From contig CAYXVU010000072.1 of NCBI GenBank assembly GCA_964468725.1, positions 1-25,061 on the forward strand: 25,061 nt of DNA, given 5' to 3'. This stretch comes from CAYXVU01 sp964468725. GTDB taxonomy: Bacteria; Acidobacteriota; Blastocatellia; UBA7656. Shown piece by piece: positions 1 through 7,788 of this stretch (the first letter of the stretch is position 1; every line of letters starts with the position of its first letter). A program made the translations under genes and the position numbers. The notes beneath the pieces are model-generated. The model worked only from the letters and a program-made list of their open reading frames with translations, ran no database searches and had not been told where the DNA came from.

Positions 1-2
1 AT

Positions 3-59
3 GAGTACCCCATCCATGCCGGTCACTCCTGGCGGCTGATCAAGGGGTTCCTGAGCTGA
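3..59 (+). CDS. possible 3' end of an unidentified gene, cut by the window edge
   Basis: Frame 3 is open from the first base to a TGA at 57-59 and would encode the tail YPIHAGHSWRLIKGFLS. The composition is protein-like, and a Gly-His-Ser-Trp followed by a short amphipathic helix recalls the C-terminal histidine region of some alpha/beta hydrolases, but 18 residues are too few to identify anything. The stop codon lies inside the left terminal inverted repeat of the adjacent transposon remnant (55-68), so the original C-terminus may have been replaced when the element inserted. Other frames are also open over this short distance, so the call is weak. Confidence 0.25.
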   Translation, partial: EYPIHAGHSWRLIKGFLS

Positions 60-68
60 GTCATGCCC
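55..68 (+). repeat. left terminal inverted repeat (14 bp)
   Basis: GCTGAGTCATGCCC is the perfect inverted copy of 583-596. It contains the TGA stop codon of the transposase remnant (minus strand, 61-63) and, on the plus strand, the TGA (57-59) that closes the reading frame entering from the window edge. Confidence 0.7.
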
Positions 69-588
69 AGCGGAAATAGAAACCCGTTCCTCGACTCTCG
101 AACAACAAATCAAGAAACTTGCTCGATTCCCTCAGCAAATTCAAAGCAATCTGTGTCCACGACAACAAGGCGCTCTTCTTTTTTCGCGGACAATATTTCT
201 CCGCGCACGCCAACTGATTTCCACGCATCCCGATGATCGCCAACATCATTATCGCAATCGCTACTACCAACAACAGATTCTCTAACCTCCCTGCTTGTTT
301 GACCCGCACACCTTCTAACTCGAACTCCTGCTGCTGATCGCGAAAGCTCTCTTCACACCAAAATCTCCGCGCATAGATCGCTACCGTCTGCCGCGCCGTC
401 AGCCCCAAATTGGTCGCTAGCATCCAACTGACCACTTTGCCTTCGCGCTTCTCGCTCTTCAACCCCACCTTCAATCCATACCGCTTCGTCTTATGATAGA
501 TGACCTGGCTCAACTTGAAACACTTGCGAGAATCGGTTTTTAGCATCCGAATTCTTATCACGAAGGAGGCTATTTTTTTACCGGGCAT
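61..588 (-). pseudogene. IS4-type transposase, C-terminal fragment
   Basis: This 175-codon frame matches the C-terminal part of IS4-family DDE transposases. The segment FVIRIR starts the strand after the second catalytic Asp, YGLKVGL continues the core, and YARRFWCEESFRDQQQ is the Y-x2-R-x3-E-x6-K signature carrying the catalytic Glu. The usual final Lys of that signature is Gln here. Both upstream catalytic Asp residues and the N-terminal domain are absent. An in-frame TGA lies two codons before the ATG, so the frame does not continue upstream. The ATG (586-588) lies in the right terminal repeat and the stop in the left one, so the repeat itself caps the fragment. It cannot be an active transposase. 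Confidence 0.75.
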
Positions 589-596
589 GACTCAGC
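583..596 (-). repeat. right terminal inverted repeat (14 bp)
   Basis: This is the inverted copy of 55-68, identical at all 14 positions. The next bases inward read GGTAAAAAAATAG against AGCGGAAATAG at the other end, so similarity fades after the core. The fragment's ATG is contributed by this repeat. Confidence 0.7.
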
Positions 597-601
597 CTAA
601 G

Positions 602-874
602 TTATTGCGCGGGTTGGCGCAGGGCGACCGCAGAACCGAACCCGCGACTGCCGACGACGCGCAAGCCACTGGATTGGCGTTAGGAGGCGACGGCGCGCAG
701 GGCTCGCGCGTCGGCGGCAACGAGTTGCCGCTTCCCATAACGGCTCGGCAACCGCTAGAACCCAGTCGGCGGAGTTGCTAACTCAGGTTGCCCGCGCTCG
801 ATGGCGGGGGCTAGAATGAACGGCTCGGGTAACCGTTCCGATTGTCGTGCAAAAGCCGCGCAAGGCCGCCAAAA
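602..874. other. gene-free stretch between the transposon remnant and the smc promoter
   Basis: No convincing coding frame is seen on either strand. The DNA is GC-rich and contains short palindromes, for example CGGCAAC-GA-GTTGCCG at 715-730, with near-copies of its arms nearby (CTCGGCAACCG around 744). It may be decayed coding DNA or a regulatory or repeat region. Nothing further can be supported. Confidence 0.4.
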
Positions 875-893
875 GGCAGAGTTTGACTCTGCC
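875..893. repeat. perfect 8-bp inverted repeat overlapping the smc -35 box
   Basis: The sequence GGCAGAGT-TTG-ACTCTGCC is a perfect palindrome with a 3-nt centre. The -35 hexamer (883-888) lies inside it. The position suits an operator, but a short dispersed palindrome or a weak terminator hairpin for upstream transcription is equally possible, since no T-tract follows. Confidence 0.5.
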
Positions 894-911
894 CAATCGC
901 TACTTTATAGT
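883..911 (+). promoter_or_regulatory. sigma70-type promoter of smc
   Basis: The -35 box TTGACT (883-888) and the -10 box TATAGT (906-911) each differ from consensus at one position and are separated by exactly 17 nt. The start point would fall near 918, giving a leader of about 54 nt before the smc ATG at 972. This promoter lies downstream of the in-frame upstream ATG codons (such as 801), which supports 972 as the true translation start. Confidence 0.6.
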
Positions 912-971
912 GTGCCCGGCCTTTGTGATGGTTCAATAACTTGTGGTCGCGCGGCGATCACGGAGCAGAGA

Positions 972-3900
972 ATGTTCAAACTTGAAAAACTTGAAATCAG
1001 TGGATTCAAATCCTTCCCCGACCGTACGCACATGCTCTTCGGCGAAGGGATTACGGCCATCGTCGGCCCCAACGGCTGCGGCAAAAGTAATCTCAGCGAA
1101 GCCATCACCTGGGTACTCGGCGAGCAGTCGGCCAAAAGTTTGCGCGGCGGAAAGATGGAAGATGTCATCTTCAACGGCACGCGCGACCGCAAACCCACAG
1201 GCATGGCCGAGGTACTGCTTACCCTCGTCGCCGTCGCCGACATCGCTGAACACGATGCTGACAGCGAAGCCCAAGAGGAAGAGACCCGATTCGATCAAGC
1301 GGTTGAAACAGCCGCCCGCGCCGCTCACACCGCGCGCGCGCTGGTCGAAGAGATGAGCGCCAAAGAACCCTCAGAGGATGTGCTTTCTGACCCAATCACA
1401 ACCCCGGAGAACAACACAGCGCAATTGGCCACTGAAACAGATCAGCCTTCTGCTTCGATCACTACCATCTCCCCACCCGCAGCACTCATCATCGAAGGTG
1501 ACCCCCAGCCGATTCAAGAAGCCCTCGAGCTCTCTGGGGCCGAAGCGCAGACCGCTCCGACTGCCGAAGAGATTACCAACCCCGATGCTCCGAGCAAAGT
1601 GAAACCCGCCGAGCGCCAGCGCACTCCGCGACCGCGCAAACGTCGAAAGATCGTCATCTCGGCAGGCGAGCGCGTTATCATCGGACGCCGACTCTATCGC
1701 ACAGGCGATAGCGAATACCTGATGAACGGTCGCGCCTGTCTGCTGCGCGATATTCAAGACCTCTTTGCCGGAACGGGCTTGGGCGGCGCGCACTATGCGA
1801 TTATCGAACAAGGGCGCATCGGGCAGATTCTCTCTTCCAAACCGCTGGATCGCCGCGCTCTGATCGAAGAAGCCGCTGGCATCACCAAATTCAAATCGCG
1901 CAAACGCGCTGCCGAATTGCGGCTTGAAAGCGCTAAACAGAACCTTACACGCCTCAACGACATCATCAGCGAAGTCGAGCGGCAGGTGAACAGCCTGAAG
2001 CGACAAGCGCAAAAGGCGCGACGCTATCGCCGCCTCCGCGAAGAGATGCGCGGCTTGCAAAAGATCGTCTTCACGGCGGACTACTACCGTTTGAATGAGA
2101 CCGCCGAACGACTGGCGCGGGAGTTCGATGAAGCCGAAATCAACTTGCGCCAACTCGAAACCCTGCTGGGCGAACACGAAACTGAATACAAGGCCGCGAC
2201 AACCGCCTCGCGCAGCGTTGAAGATGATCTCACAACCCTCAGAGAGCAGGCGGCCTCTCTTGATCTTGAAGTCGATCGCGCCCGTAATCGCCGCGCTTTC
2301 GATGAACAGCAGAGCGCCGAACTCACGACCCGCATCGAAGAGCTCGAACGCGATCAACAGGCTCTCGAAGCCCGACTCGCCACTCTCACCGAAGACAGCG
2401 AGCGTCGCGAACAGGATGTGCAAAGATTGGAGAGCGAACTGGCGACCGAACAAGAAGAGTTGCACAGCCGCGAGCGCGAGTATCAAACCGAAGTCGTTCA
2501 CCTGCGCGAAGCCGAGAGCGAAATCGAACAACTGCGTCAACGCCTGCTCATCGAGATCGGACGTCTCGAACGCGCCCGCAACCTCAGCGCCAACCTCGAA
2601 GAAGCCTTACGCAAACTCGACCTCAGGCAGGCCAGCCTGCAGGCCGAACGCGAACGAGCCGAGACGCGACTGGCGGAAGAGAATGCTGAATATGAGCGCG
2701 TCTGCGGCGAAGCCGAAGGCAATCGCGCGCGCCTCGCTGAACTGATGCGGTCCATCTCGGAGCGCAATACGGCGATTGAGACCTTGCGCAACGAGAGCCT
2801 GCACCTGCGCTCGCAACTTGACCTGGCACACACCGAGCGCGCGACTGCTGAACATCGCCTCGCCTCGCTTGAAGATTTGGACAATCATCACGCCTATTAC
2901 TCTGACGCCGTGCAGTTCGTCCTATCGCCTGAGCATGCCGAAAAGATCAACGCGCTCGGCACGCTGGCTGACTTCGTCGAAGTCGAGCCGCAGTATGAAC
3001 GGCTGGTCGAGAGTCTGTTCGGGCGCGAACTGCAATGCGTACTGGTGCCGACCATTGATGACGCGCTAGCCGGTGTTGAAGCTCTCAAAACCGAGCAACT
3101 CGGACGCGGCGCTTTCCTTGTCGTCGGCTTGCACGGTGCGGAAAGCGACCCCGTAGGGAAGGATGAAAGCGAAAGGATGAAAGATGAGTTTCATCCCGAA
3201 GGCGAGCCGCTCATCAATACTTTTTCCCGCGCGGGTGAAGGGATTCGGGAGGCGCGCCACGACGAAAGCGAGCCGGGCACATTGTGGATAGAGAGGCCGT
3301 CGCAGGAGTGGGAAGAGGAGAAAGAGAGGATCCCGGATGCCTCCTTCCTGCCCCACGCTCCATCCTTTTCTGAGCCCCTGTTTCAACTCGATGTGCTGCG
3401 CGCGATTGACCTGTTAGGGCTGCGAACAGAGATGAAATCGGTCGTCGAACGCGCTTTCCCCGGTCGCTCGGCGGCGGCAGTCGTACCCGACATCGAAGCG
3501 GCTTTGCAACTCTCTATCGAAAACCCTTCGCGCGTCTATGTGACCTACGAAGGCGAACAGGTCGTCAATGGGCGATTGATCGTCACCGGCGCGCAGGCCG
3601 GACAGAAAGGCACTTCGCTGCTGGGACTCAAACGCGAGATCAAACAACTACGCGTGCAGACCGCCCTGTTGCGCGATGACGAACAACAACTCTCTGACGC
3701 GTTCACCAATGCGAAAACGCAACTCGAAGAGATCGAAGGCGAAACCCTTGTCCTTGATCAGGAGTTGCGACAGCAAGAGAAGAGTGCCGCCGCACGCGAT
3801 TCGCAACTCGAAGGGTTAGCGCGCGACCTCGAACGCGCCCGTCAACATGTGCGCGTCGTCGAGTCGGAGTTGCAGCAGGCCGTCGAGGAGCGTAGCGAAC

Positions 3901-5279
3901 TTGATGGTCGCGTCATCGAGGTCTTGCGCGAGTTGACCGGCGCGCAAGCTTCCAAACAGGAGGTCGAACAATTCCTCTCGGCTGCCCAACAGCAATTCAA
4001 CGAGCTTCGCGCCCGTGCCGAAGCGGTCGCTGAACAACTCTCTGCCGTGCGCGCTTCGGTGGCGGCTCGCGCCGAACGCTTGCAAGCTGCCAAAGCGGAG
4101 TTGCGCCGCCGCGAAACCGAGATCGAAGAACTCCATTCGCGCATCAATCGCAATCGAGTCGAGTTGTATGAGAGTCACAACCGCGTCGAACAACTTAAAG
4201 CTTCGCGCGCCGAGGGCGAATCGAATGCTGCGCGCTTTGAAACCGAACGCGCCCAGCTAGCCGAGCAGATCGAAACCTTCGCGCAGTCGTTGGCCGAAGG
4301 CCGCGCTCGTATGGATGAATTGGAGGCTACCCTCAGTCAGGTGCGCCAATCGGCAACCGCCGCGCACGACCGCCGCAGTCAGACCGAAGTCGAACGCGCC
4401 CGCCTCGACTCGGAAGCCGAACACCTGACGCGCACCTGTTTTTCCGAACTCGCCATGTCGCTCGAAGACGTTGTGATGAGCGTCGAACTGGTGCGCTCGG
4501 TTGCCGACCAACAGGCAACCCTAGAGACCGCGCCCGCAATGAGCGAGAGCGCGCTATCGGCTGCCTCATCACTGGCGAGCGATGATGATCTTCCAGTTAT
4601 CGCTACAACCGCCAACGAACAGCCGACCACTGATGCTGAAAGCGCGCGGCAGCGGCTGGATGAACTGCGCTTGAAGCTCGACGAGATGGGCGGTGTCAAC
4701 ATGATGGCGCTCGAAGAGTTGGAAGAAGCGGAAACGCGATTCACCTTTCTTTCCGAGCAGCGGCGTGACATTCTCGATTCGATCAAACTTACAGAAGAGG
4801 CGCTCGCCGAAATCAAACGCCGTTCGCGCGAACGTTTCCGCCACGCCTTCGCTCATATCAATGAGAACTTCCAGAAGATGTTTGTCGAACTCTTTGGCGG
4901 CGGACGCGGCGAGATGATCCTGATTGACGAAGATGATGTGTTGGAATCCGGCATAGACATCATCGCGCAGCCGCCCGGCAAACGGTTGCAAAATGTCCTG
5001 TTGCTGAGCGGCGGCGAAAAAGCGATGGCGGCCATCTCGTTGGTGCTGGCGATTTTTCAATATCGTCCGTCGCCCTTTTGCATCCTCGACGAAGTGGATG
5101 CGCCGCTTGATGAGATCAACGTCGGGCGCTTCTCAAACAAGGTTATCGAGATGAGCTGCGAGACGCAGTTTTTAGTCATCACCCACAATAAACGCACGAT
5201 GGAATCGGCGCGCGCCCTGTACGGTGTTACAATGGAGGAGCCCGGCATCTCCAAACTGGTCTCGGTGAAGTTCGAGTGA
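972..5279 (+). CDS. smc: chromosome segregation/condensation ATPase SMC, with long insertions
   Basis: SMC is the core ATPase of the bacterial condensin-like complex, normally with ScpA and ScpB, which are not in this window. The start ATG has a GGAG six bases upstream, and the product begins MFKLEKLEISGFKSFPDRT, a classic SMC N-terminus. Walker A GPNGCGKS is at residues 32-39, the hinge at roughly 637-875, the signature LLSGGEKAM at 1344-1352, and Walker B FCILDEVDAPLDE at about 1369-1381. Between these lie long Glu/Arg/Gln-rich coiled coils. At 1435 aa it is about 250 residues longer than usual (1150-1200). The excess sits in a disordered, acidic then basic insert at about 88-228 in the N-terminal ATPase lobe, a charged insert at about 721-800 in the hinge, and a low-complexity segment at about 1161-1222 before the C-terminal lobe. 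All catalytic motifs are intact, so it should be functional. Confidence 0.97.
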   Translation: MFKLEKLEISGFKSFPDRTHMLFGEGITAIVGPNGCGKSNLSEAITWVLGEQSAKSLRGGKMEDVIFNGTRDRKPTGMAEVLLTLVAVADIAEHDADSEAQEEETRFDQAVETAARAAHTARALVEEMSAKEPSEDVLSDPITTPENNTAQLATETDQPSASITTISPPAALIIEGDPQPIQEALELSGAEAQTAPTAEEITNPDAPSKVKPAERQRTPRPRKRRKIVISAGERVIIGRRLYRTGDSEYLMNGRACLLRDIQDLFAGTGLGGAHYAIIEQGRIGQILSSKPLDRRALIEEAAGITKFKSRKRAAELRLESAKQNLTRLNDIISEVERQVNSLKRQAQKARRYRRLREEMRGLQKIVFTADYYRLNETAERLAREFDEAEINLRQLETLLGEHETEYKAATTASRSVEDDLTTLREQAASLDLEVDRARNRRAFDEQQSAELTTRIEELERDQQALEARLATLTEDSERREQDVQRLESELATEQEELHSREREYQTEVVHLREAESEIEQLRQRLLIEIGRLERARNLSANLEEALRKLDLRQASLQAERERAETRLAEENAEYERVCGEAEGNRARLAELMRSISERNTAIETLRNESLHLRSQLDLAHTERATAEHRLASLEDLDNHHAYYSDAVQFVLSPEHAEKINALGTLADFVEVEPQYERLVESLFGRELQCVLVPTIDDALAGVEALKTEQLGRGAFLVVGLHGAESDPVGKDESERMKDEFHPEGEPLINTFSRAGEGIREARHDESEPGTLWIERPSQEWEEEKERIPDASFLPHAPSFSEPLFQLDVLRAIDLLGLRTEMKSVVERAFPGRSAAAVVPDIEAALQLSIENPSRVYVTYEGEQVVNGRLIVTGAQAGQKGTSLLGLKREIKQLRVQTALLRDDEQQLSDAFTNAKTQLEEIEGETLVLDQELRQQEKSAAARDSQLEGLARDLERARQHVRVVESELQQAVEERSELDGRVIEVLRELTGAQASKQEVEQFLSAAQQQFNELRARAEAVAEQLSAVRASVAARAERLQAAKAELRRRETEIEELHSRINRNRVELYESHNRVEQLKASRAEGESNAARFETERAQLAEQIETFAQSLAEGRARMDELEATLSQVRQSATAAHDRRSQTEVERARLDSEAEHLTRTCFSELAMSLEDVVMSVELVRSVADQQATLETAPAMSESALSAASSLASDDDLPVIATTANEQPTTDAESARQRLDELRLKLDEMGGVNMMALEELEEAETRFTFLSEQRRDILDSIKLTEEALAEIKRRSRERFRHAFAHINENFQKMFVELFGGGRGEMILIDEDDVLESGIDIIAQPPGKRLQNVLLLSGGEKAMAAISLVLAIFQYRPSPFCILDEVDAPLDEINVGRFSNKVIEMSCETQFLVITHNKRTMESARALYGVTMEEPGISKLVSVKFE

Positions 5280-5293
5280 AAAGGTCGTAAACC

Positions 5294-6025
5294 ATGATGG
5301 CAGTCTGTTCGTTGAAGCGGCTAATCCCAATCAGCCATTTGTGGATTGCGAGTCTGTTGGCGGCGCTCGCCTGCGCCGCTATCGCGGTTGCCCAAACCTC
5401 AGAGAACGGCAACCACAAGGAGAGCGCCGCCTCAACATACTCTTATCAATACGACGGTGCGCGGTTTTATCTGTCGTTGATCGAAGTTGACCTTGATGCC
5501 GCTGGCAAAGGCGAAATTCGTTTCAAACGTGGCGAGGCGGAAGACCTCATCAACTTGCCGGTCGCCTTACGACCGGAGACCATCGCCCGCATTCAGCAGT
5601 TGTATAACGAAACCGATTTTCTCAATTCCAACGCCGACTATCAGAGCAAGAAAGATTTCTCACATCTCGGTTGGATCACGGTGGGCGCGCAAGCGGGCGA
5701 GCGCACTCGCAAAGTGCGCTTCAATTACACGACGAATCTGCAAATCGAGGAGCTGGCGAATATCTTTCGCGCCATTGCCACACAAGAGATTCATTTGTTC
5801 GACTTGGAGACGATGCAACAATATCAGCCGCTCGATTTGCCTCATCAACTAGAGTCGGTTGAAACATCACTCCGACTCGGTAATATCGCAGAGCCAGAGC
5901 GCATACGGCTGGCATTGCAGACTTTGAGCGGCGACGATACGCTGCCGCTGATCGCGCGCAACAAAGCGGCGCGCATCGTCGCCGACATCGAAAAGAAGAA
6001 GTACAAATCGCCGATGAAAAAATAG
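5294..6025 (+). CDS. secreted protein of unknown function
   Basis: The product has 243 residues and begins 14 bases after smc, so the two are probably co-transcribed. The N-terminus is a signal peptide: a Lys/Arg start, a hydrophobic core of about 18 residues (LWIASLLAALACAAIAVA), and a likely signal peptidase I site after AVA. The mature part is hydrophilic with no repeat or cysteine framework that I recognise. It has a beta-rich first half (YQYDGARFYLSLIEVDL) and a helical second half ending in Lys-rich KKKYKSPMKK. The second codon is also ATG, and AAGG just after the smc stop may serve as ribosome-binding site. I do not recognise the family. Its place behind smc may reflect only transcriptional convenience. 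Confidence 0.8.
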   Translation: MMAVCSLKRLIPISHLWIASLLAALACAAIAVAQTSENGNHKESAASTYSYQYDGARFYLSLIEVDLDAAGKGEIRFKRGEAEDLINLPVALRPETIARIQQLYNETDFLNSNADYQSKKDFSHLGWITVGAQAGERTRKVRFNYTTNLQIEELANIFRAIATQEIHLFDLETMQQYQPLDLPHQLESVETSLRLGNIAEPERIRLALQTLSGDDTLPLIARNKAARIVADIEKKKYKSPMKK

Positions 6026-6149
6026 ATGTCCGGTTTAGAGGTACCAGCAGAAAAAAGGGACGAGGAGAAAAGGCAAATTGGGCACTTTGCACGGTTCCTC
6101 CCCACCTTTTCACTTCTACCGCCTGACAGCTAAGGCCTGACACCCGATT

Positions 6150-7616
6150 ATGTTTATCCCGCAAGGTAAAGCGTTGCATCAAAACTTGGCGACGAGTTAT
6201 ATCATCATCGGCGCCTTGATCGAAGATTTGTGCGAAGGCGGATTCTCCGGCGTCGTCGAAATTGTGCTGCGCGAAACCGACGCGCATATCATCATTGATG
6301 GCGGCACCGTGACGGCAGCCCTTGAACGGCGCGGCGAACAGTACACGCCTACATCGGTGGCCAAACTCACCCAATTAGCCCAGAAAGAGCGCGGACGAGT
6401 CTCCGTCTACAACTATCCGCGCGGCGTGGCCTCGGCCATCGCCGGTCGCATCCGCGCCGAAGCCCTCTACACGGGATTGAGCTCCGAGTTTGCCGACCTT
6501 GACAAAATGGTCGCCAAATTTCTGCGCGAACGCGACCGTCAGTGGTTCGTCGAAGTCAAAACGACGAGCGGCACGACCGCCCTCATCCATATTCAAGACG
6601 ACCGCTTTCGCATCATCACGCCGGGCGAAGCCTTTGCTGAGATCGAATCGGGGCGGCTCAACCTTTATGACAACGCCACTTTGCGCACTCTATTCGACGA
6701 ATGTAAAACCGGCGGCGGCGTCTTTGATGTCTACTTCAAACGCCCCGGTAGCGACGACGCGCCGATGCTCGCAGAGAACGAGTCAACGGAGATCGAAGAA
6801 GTTGAGCCCAGTGTCACACAGGATTCCTTTGTCGTCATCAGCGATCCGGAATCCGAATTCGCCGCCGTGCCCGATCAGCCAGAGGCCGCGCCTGCGCCAG
6901 CAATTGCTTCGCAGATTGTCGAAACCGATTTCGAAGTCGAAATGGGCTCCCCCATCGAACCGCACACCAACGAGTCGCTGTTGGCCGAAGAGCTAGCAGG
7001 AGGCGAGTCCTTCATCCCGATGACCGAAGAGCCATCGCCCGCACCGCTTGAATCGCAAAAGGCCGAATTTAGCAAACCGCTTCCGGCGACGGCTGCCGAA
7101 GCTTCGCAGGGCATCAGCCCCAACACCATGCGTCTGTTCGCTACCACTGCCCAACAAGAGTTTCTGTTGGCTGAAGCGCCGGAGGCCGTACCGACGATAG
7201 CTCCGACGGAAACCACCGAGATGGAAGAGGTGAAACGTTGGCTCGGTGAGATCGCGCACATCATCGAAGAAGTGGCGCGCGCTGCCGAACCTGGAGAAAG
7301 TTTTCCTCTCAGCCTGCGCGCCGGTCAACTGCGCATCGCCGACCGCTATCCCTTCCTCGATCCGTTCGGCTCCGAATTTGAATACCTGGCGGGCGAGATC
7401 GTCTTCGTCGGCAAAACGATGCCCGCGAATTTCGTTGCCGGATTGACCGAAGCTCTGCAACTTGCCGTCGAAGACTTACTCGTTACCAGCGCACAACCGG
7501 CACGCTTACACGCCTTCATCAGCGAAGACCTGCACGCCTTGCTTGATCGTAACCGCGCCGCTCTCGAACGCTACGGACTCGACCAGTCTATCGCGCAAAT
7601 CCTTACGCAATCATGA
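6150..7616 (+). CDS. conserved-looking cytoplasmic protein of unknown function
   Basis: The product has 488 residues with no signal peptide or membrane segment. Residues 1-200 form a compact alpha/beta region (GGFSGVVEIVLRETDAHIII, then a DGG turn) that vaguely resembles DUF4388/PATAN-type signalling domains, but I cannot confirm this. Residues about 215-360 are low-complexity, rich in Glu, Pro, Ala and Ser, and probably a disordered linker. Residues 365-488 form a second folded region (FPLSLRAGQLRIADRYPFLD onward) ending in amphipathic helices. The gene follows the secreted protein after 124 bases. The ribosome-binding site is weak (AAGG about 14 bases upstream). The codon composition of all three parts resembles that of smc. 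The function is unknown. Confidence 0.8.
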   Translation: MFIPQGKALHQNLATSYIIIGALIEDLCEGGFSGVVEIVLRETDAHIIIDGGTVTAALERRGEQYTPTSVAKLTQLAQKERGRVSVYNYPRGVASAIAGRIRAEALYTGLSSEFADLDKMVAKFLRERDRQWFVEVKTTSGTTALIHIQDDRFRIITPGEAFAEIESGRLNLYDNATLRTLFDECKTGGGVFDVYFKRPGSDDAPMLAENESTEIEEVEPSVTQDSFVVISDPESEFAAVPDQPEAAPAPAIASQIVETDFEVEMGSPIEPHTNESLLAEELAGGESFIPMTEEPSPAPLESQKAEFSKPLPATAAEASQGISPNTMRLFATTAQQEFLLAEAPEAVPTIAPTETTEMEEVKRWLGEIAHIIEEVARAAEPGESFPLSLRAGQLRIADRYPFLDPFGSEFEYLAGEIVFVGKTMPANFVAGLTEALQLAVEDLLVTSAQPARLHAFISEDLHALLDRNRAALERYGLDQSIAQILTQS

Positions 7617-7648
7617 CCCACCCTGCGGAACGATGAACGAATTAGCAC

Positions 7649-7665
7649 CAGTCGAATTTCGACTG
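7649..7665. terminator. 17-bp palindrome after the 488-aa gene, possible weak terminator
   Basis: CAGTCGAA-T-TTCGACTG is a perfect 8-bp inverted repeat, 33 bases past the stop at 7616 and between convergent genes. Folded, it gives a 7-bp stem with a 3-nt loop. No U-tract follows, so efficient intrinsic termination is doubtful. A second small hairpin (GTAGAA-ATGA-TTCTAC, 7730-7745) lies between it and the miaA stop. Confidence 0.3.
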
Positions 7666-7788
7666 CCCTCTCTGATGGGGAGTGACCCAAAGCCGATTTA
7701 CGCCTGAAGCATGGGAAGGTGACAATCGGGTAGAAATGATTCTACAGAATCGCAGGCGCGTGCCCTTGCCTATCGGGTCATCACTTCA

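Larger units (their letters stand above)
55..596 (-). mobile_element. short TIR-bounded IS4-type element, deletion derivative
   Basis: A segment of about 540 bp is bounded by the perfect 14-bp inverted repeat GCTGAGTCATGCCC (55-68, and its complement at 583-596). Outside the perfect part, similarity continues for about five bases with only transition differences (CCTGA versus CTTAG). The whole interior is the C-terminal part of a transposase on the minus strand. Complete IS4-type elements are usually about 1.3-1.6 kb with a transposase of 350-450 aa, so about two thirds of the gene is missing while both ends remain. This is the arrangement of a non-autonomous, MITE-like derivative. No clean target-site duplication is visible in the flanks. 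The family assignment rests on the transposase remnant, and the exact outer ends are uncertain. Confidence 0.6.

Noticed and set aside
801..971. N-terminal extension of smc from the ATG at 801
   Set aside because: The extra 57 residues are not SMC-like, the promoter at 883-911 lies downstream of that ATG, and the ATG at 972 has a GGAG site and starts the conserved N-terminus.
1371..2540. Long minus-strand open frame (389 codons) inside smc
   Set aside because: It is the antisense shadow of a GC-rich coiled-coil gene, with Phe/Leu/Ala-rich composition and no start signal. The plus strand has clear SMC motifs.
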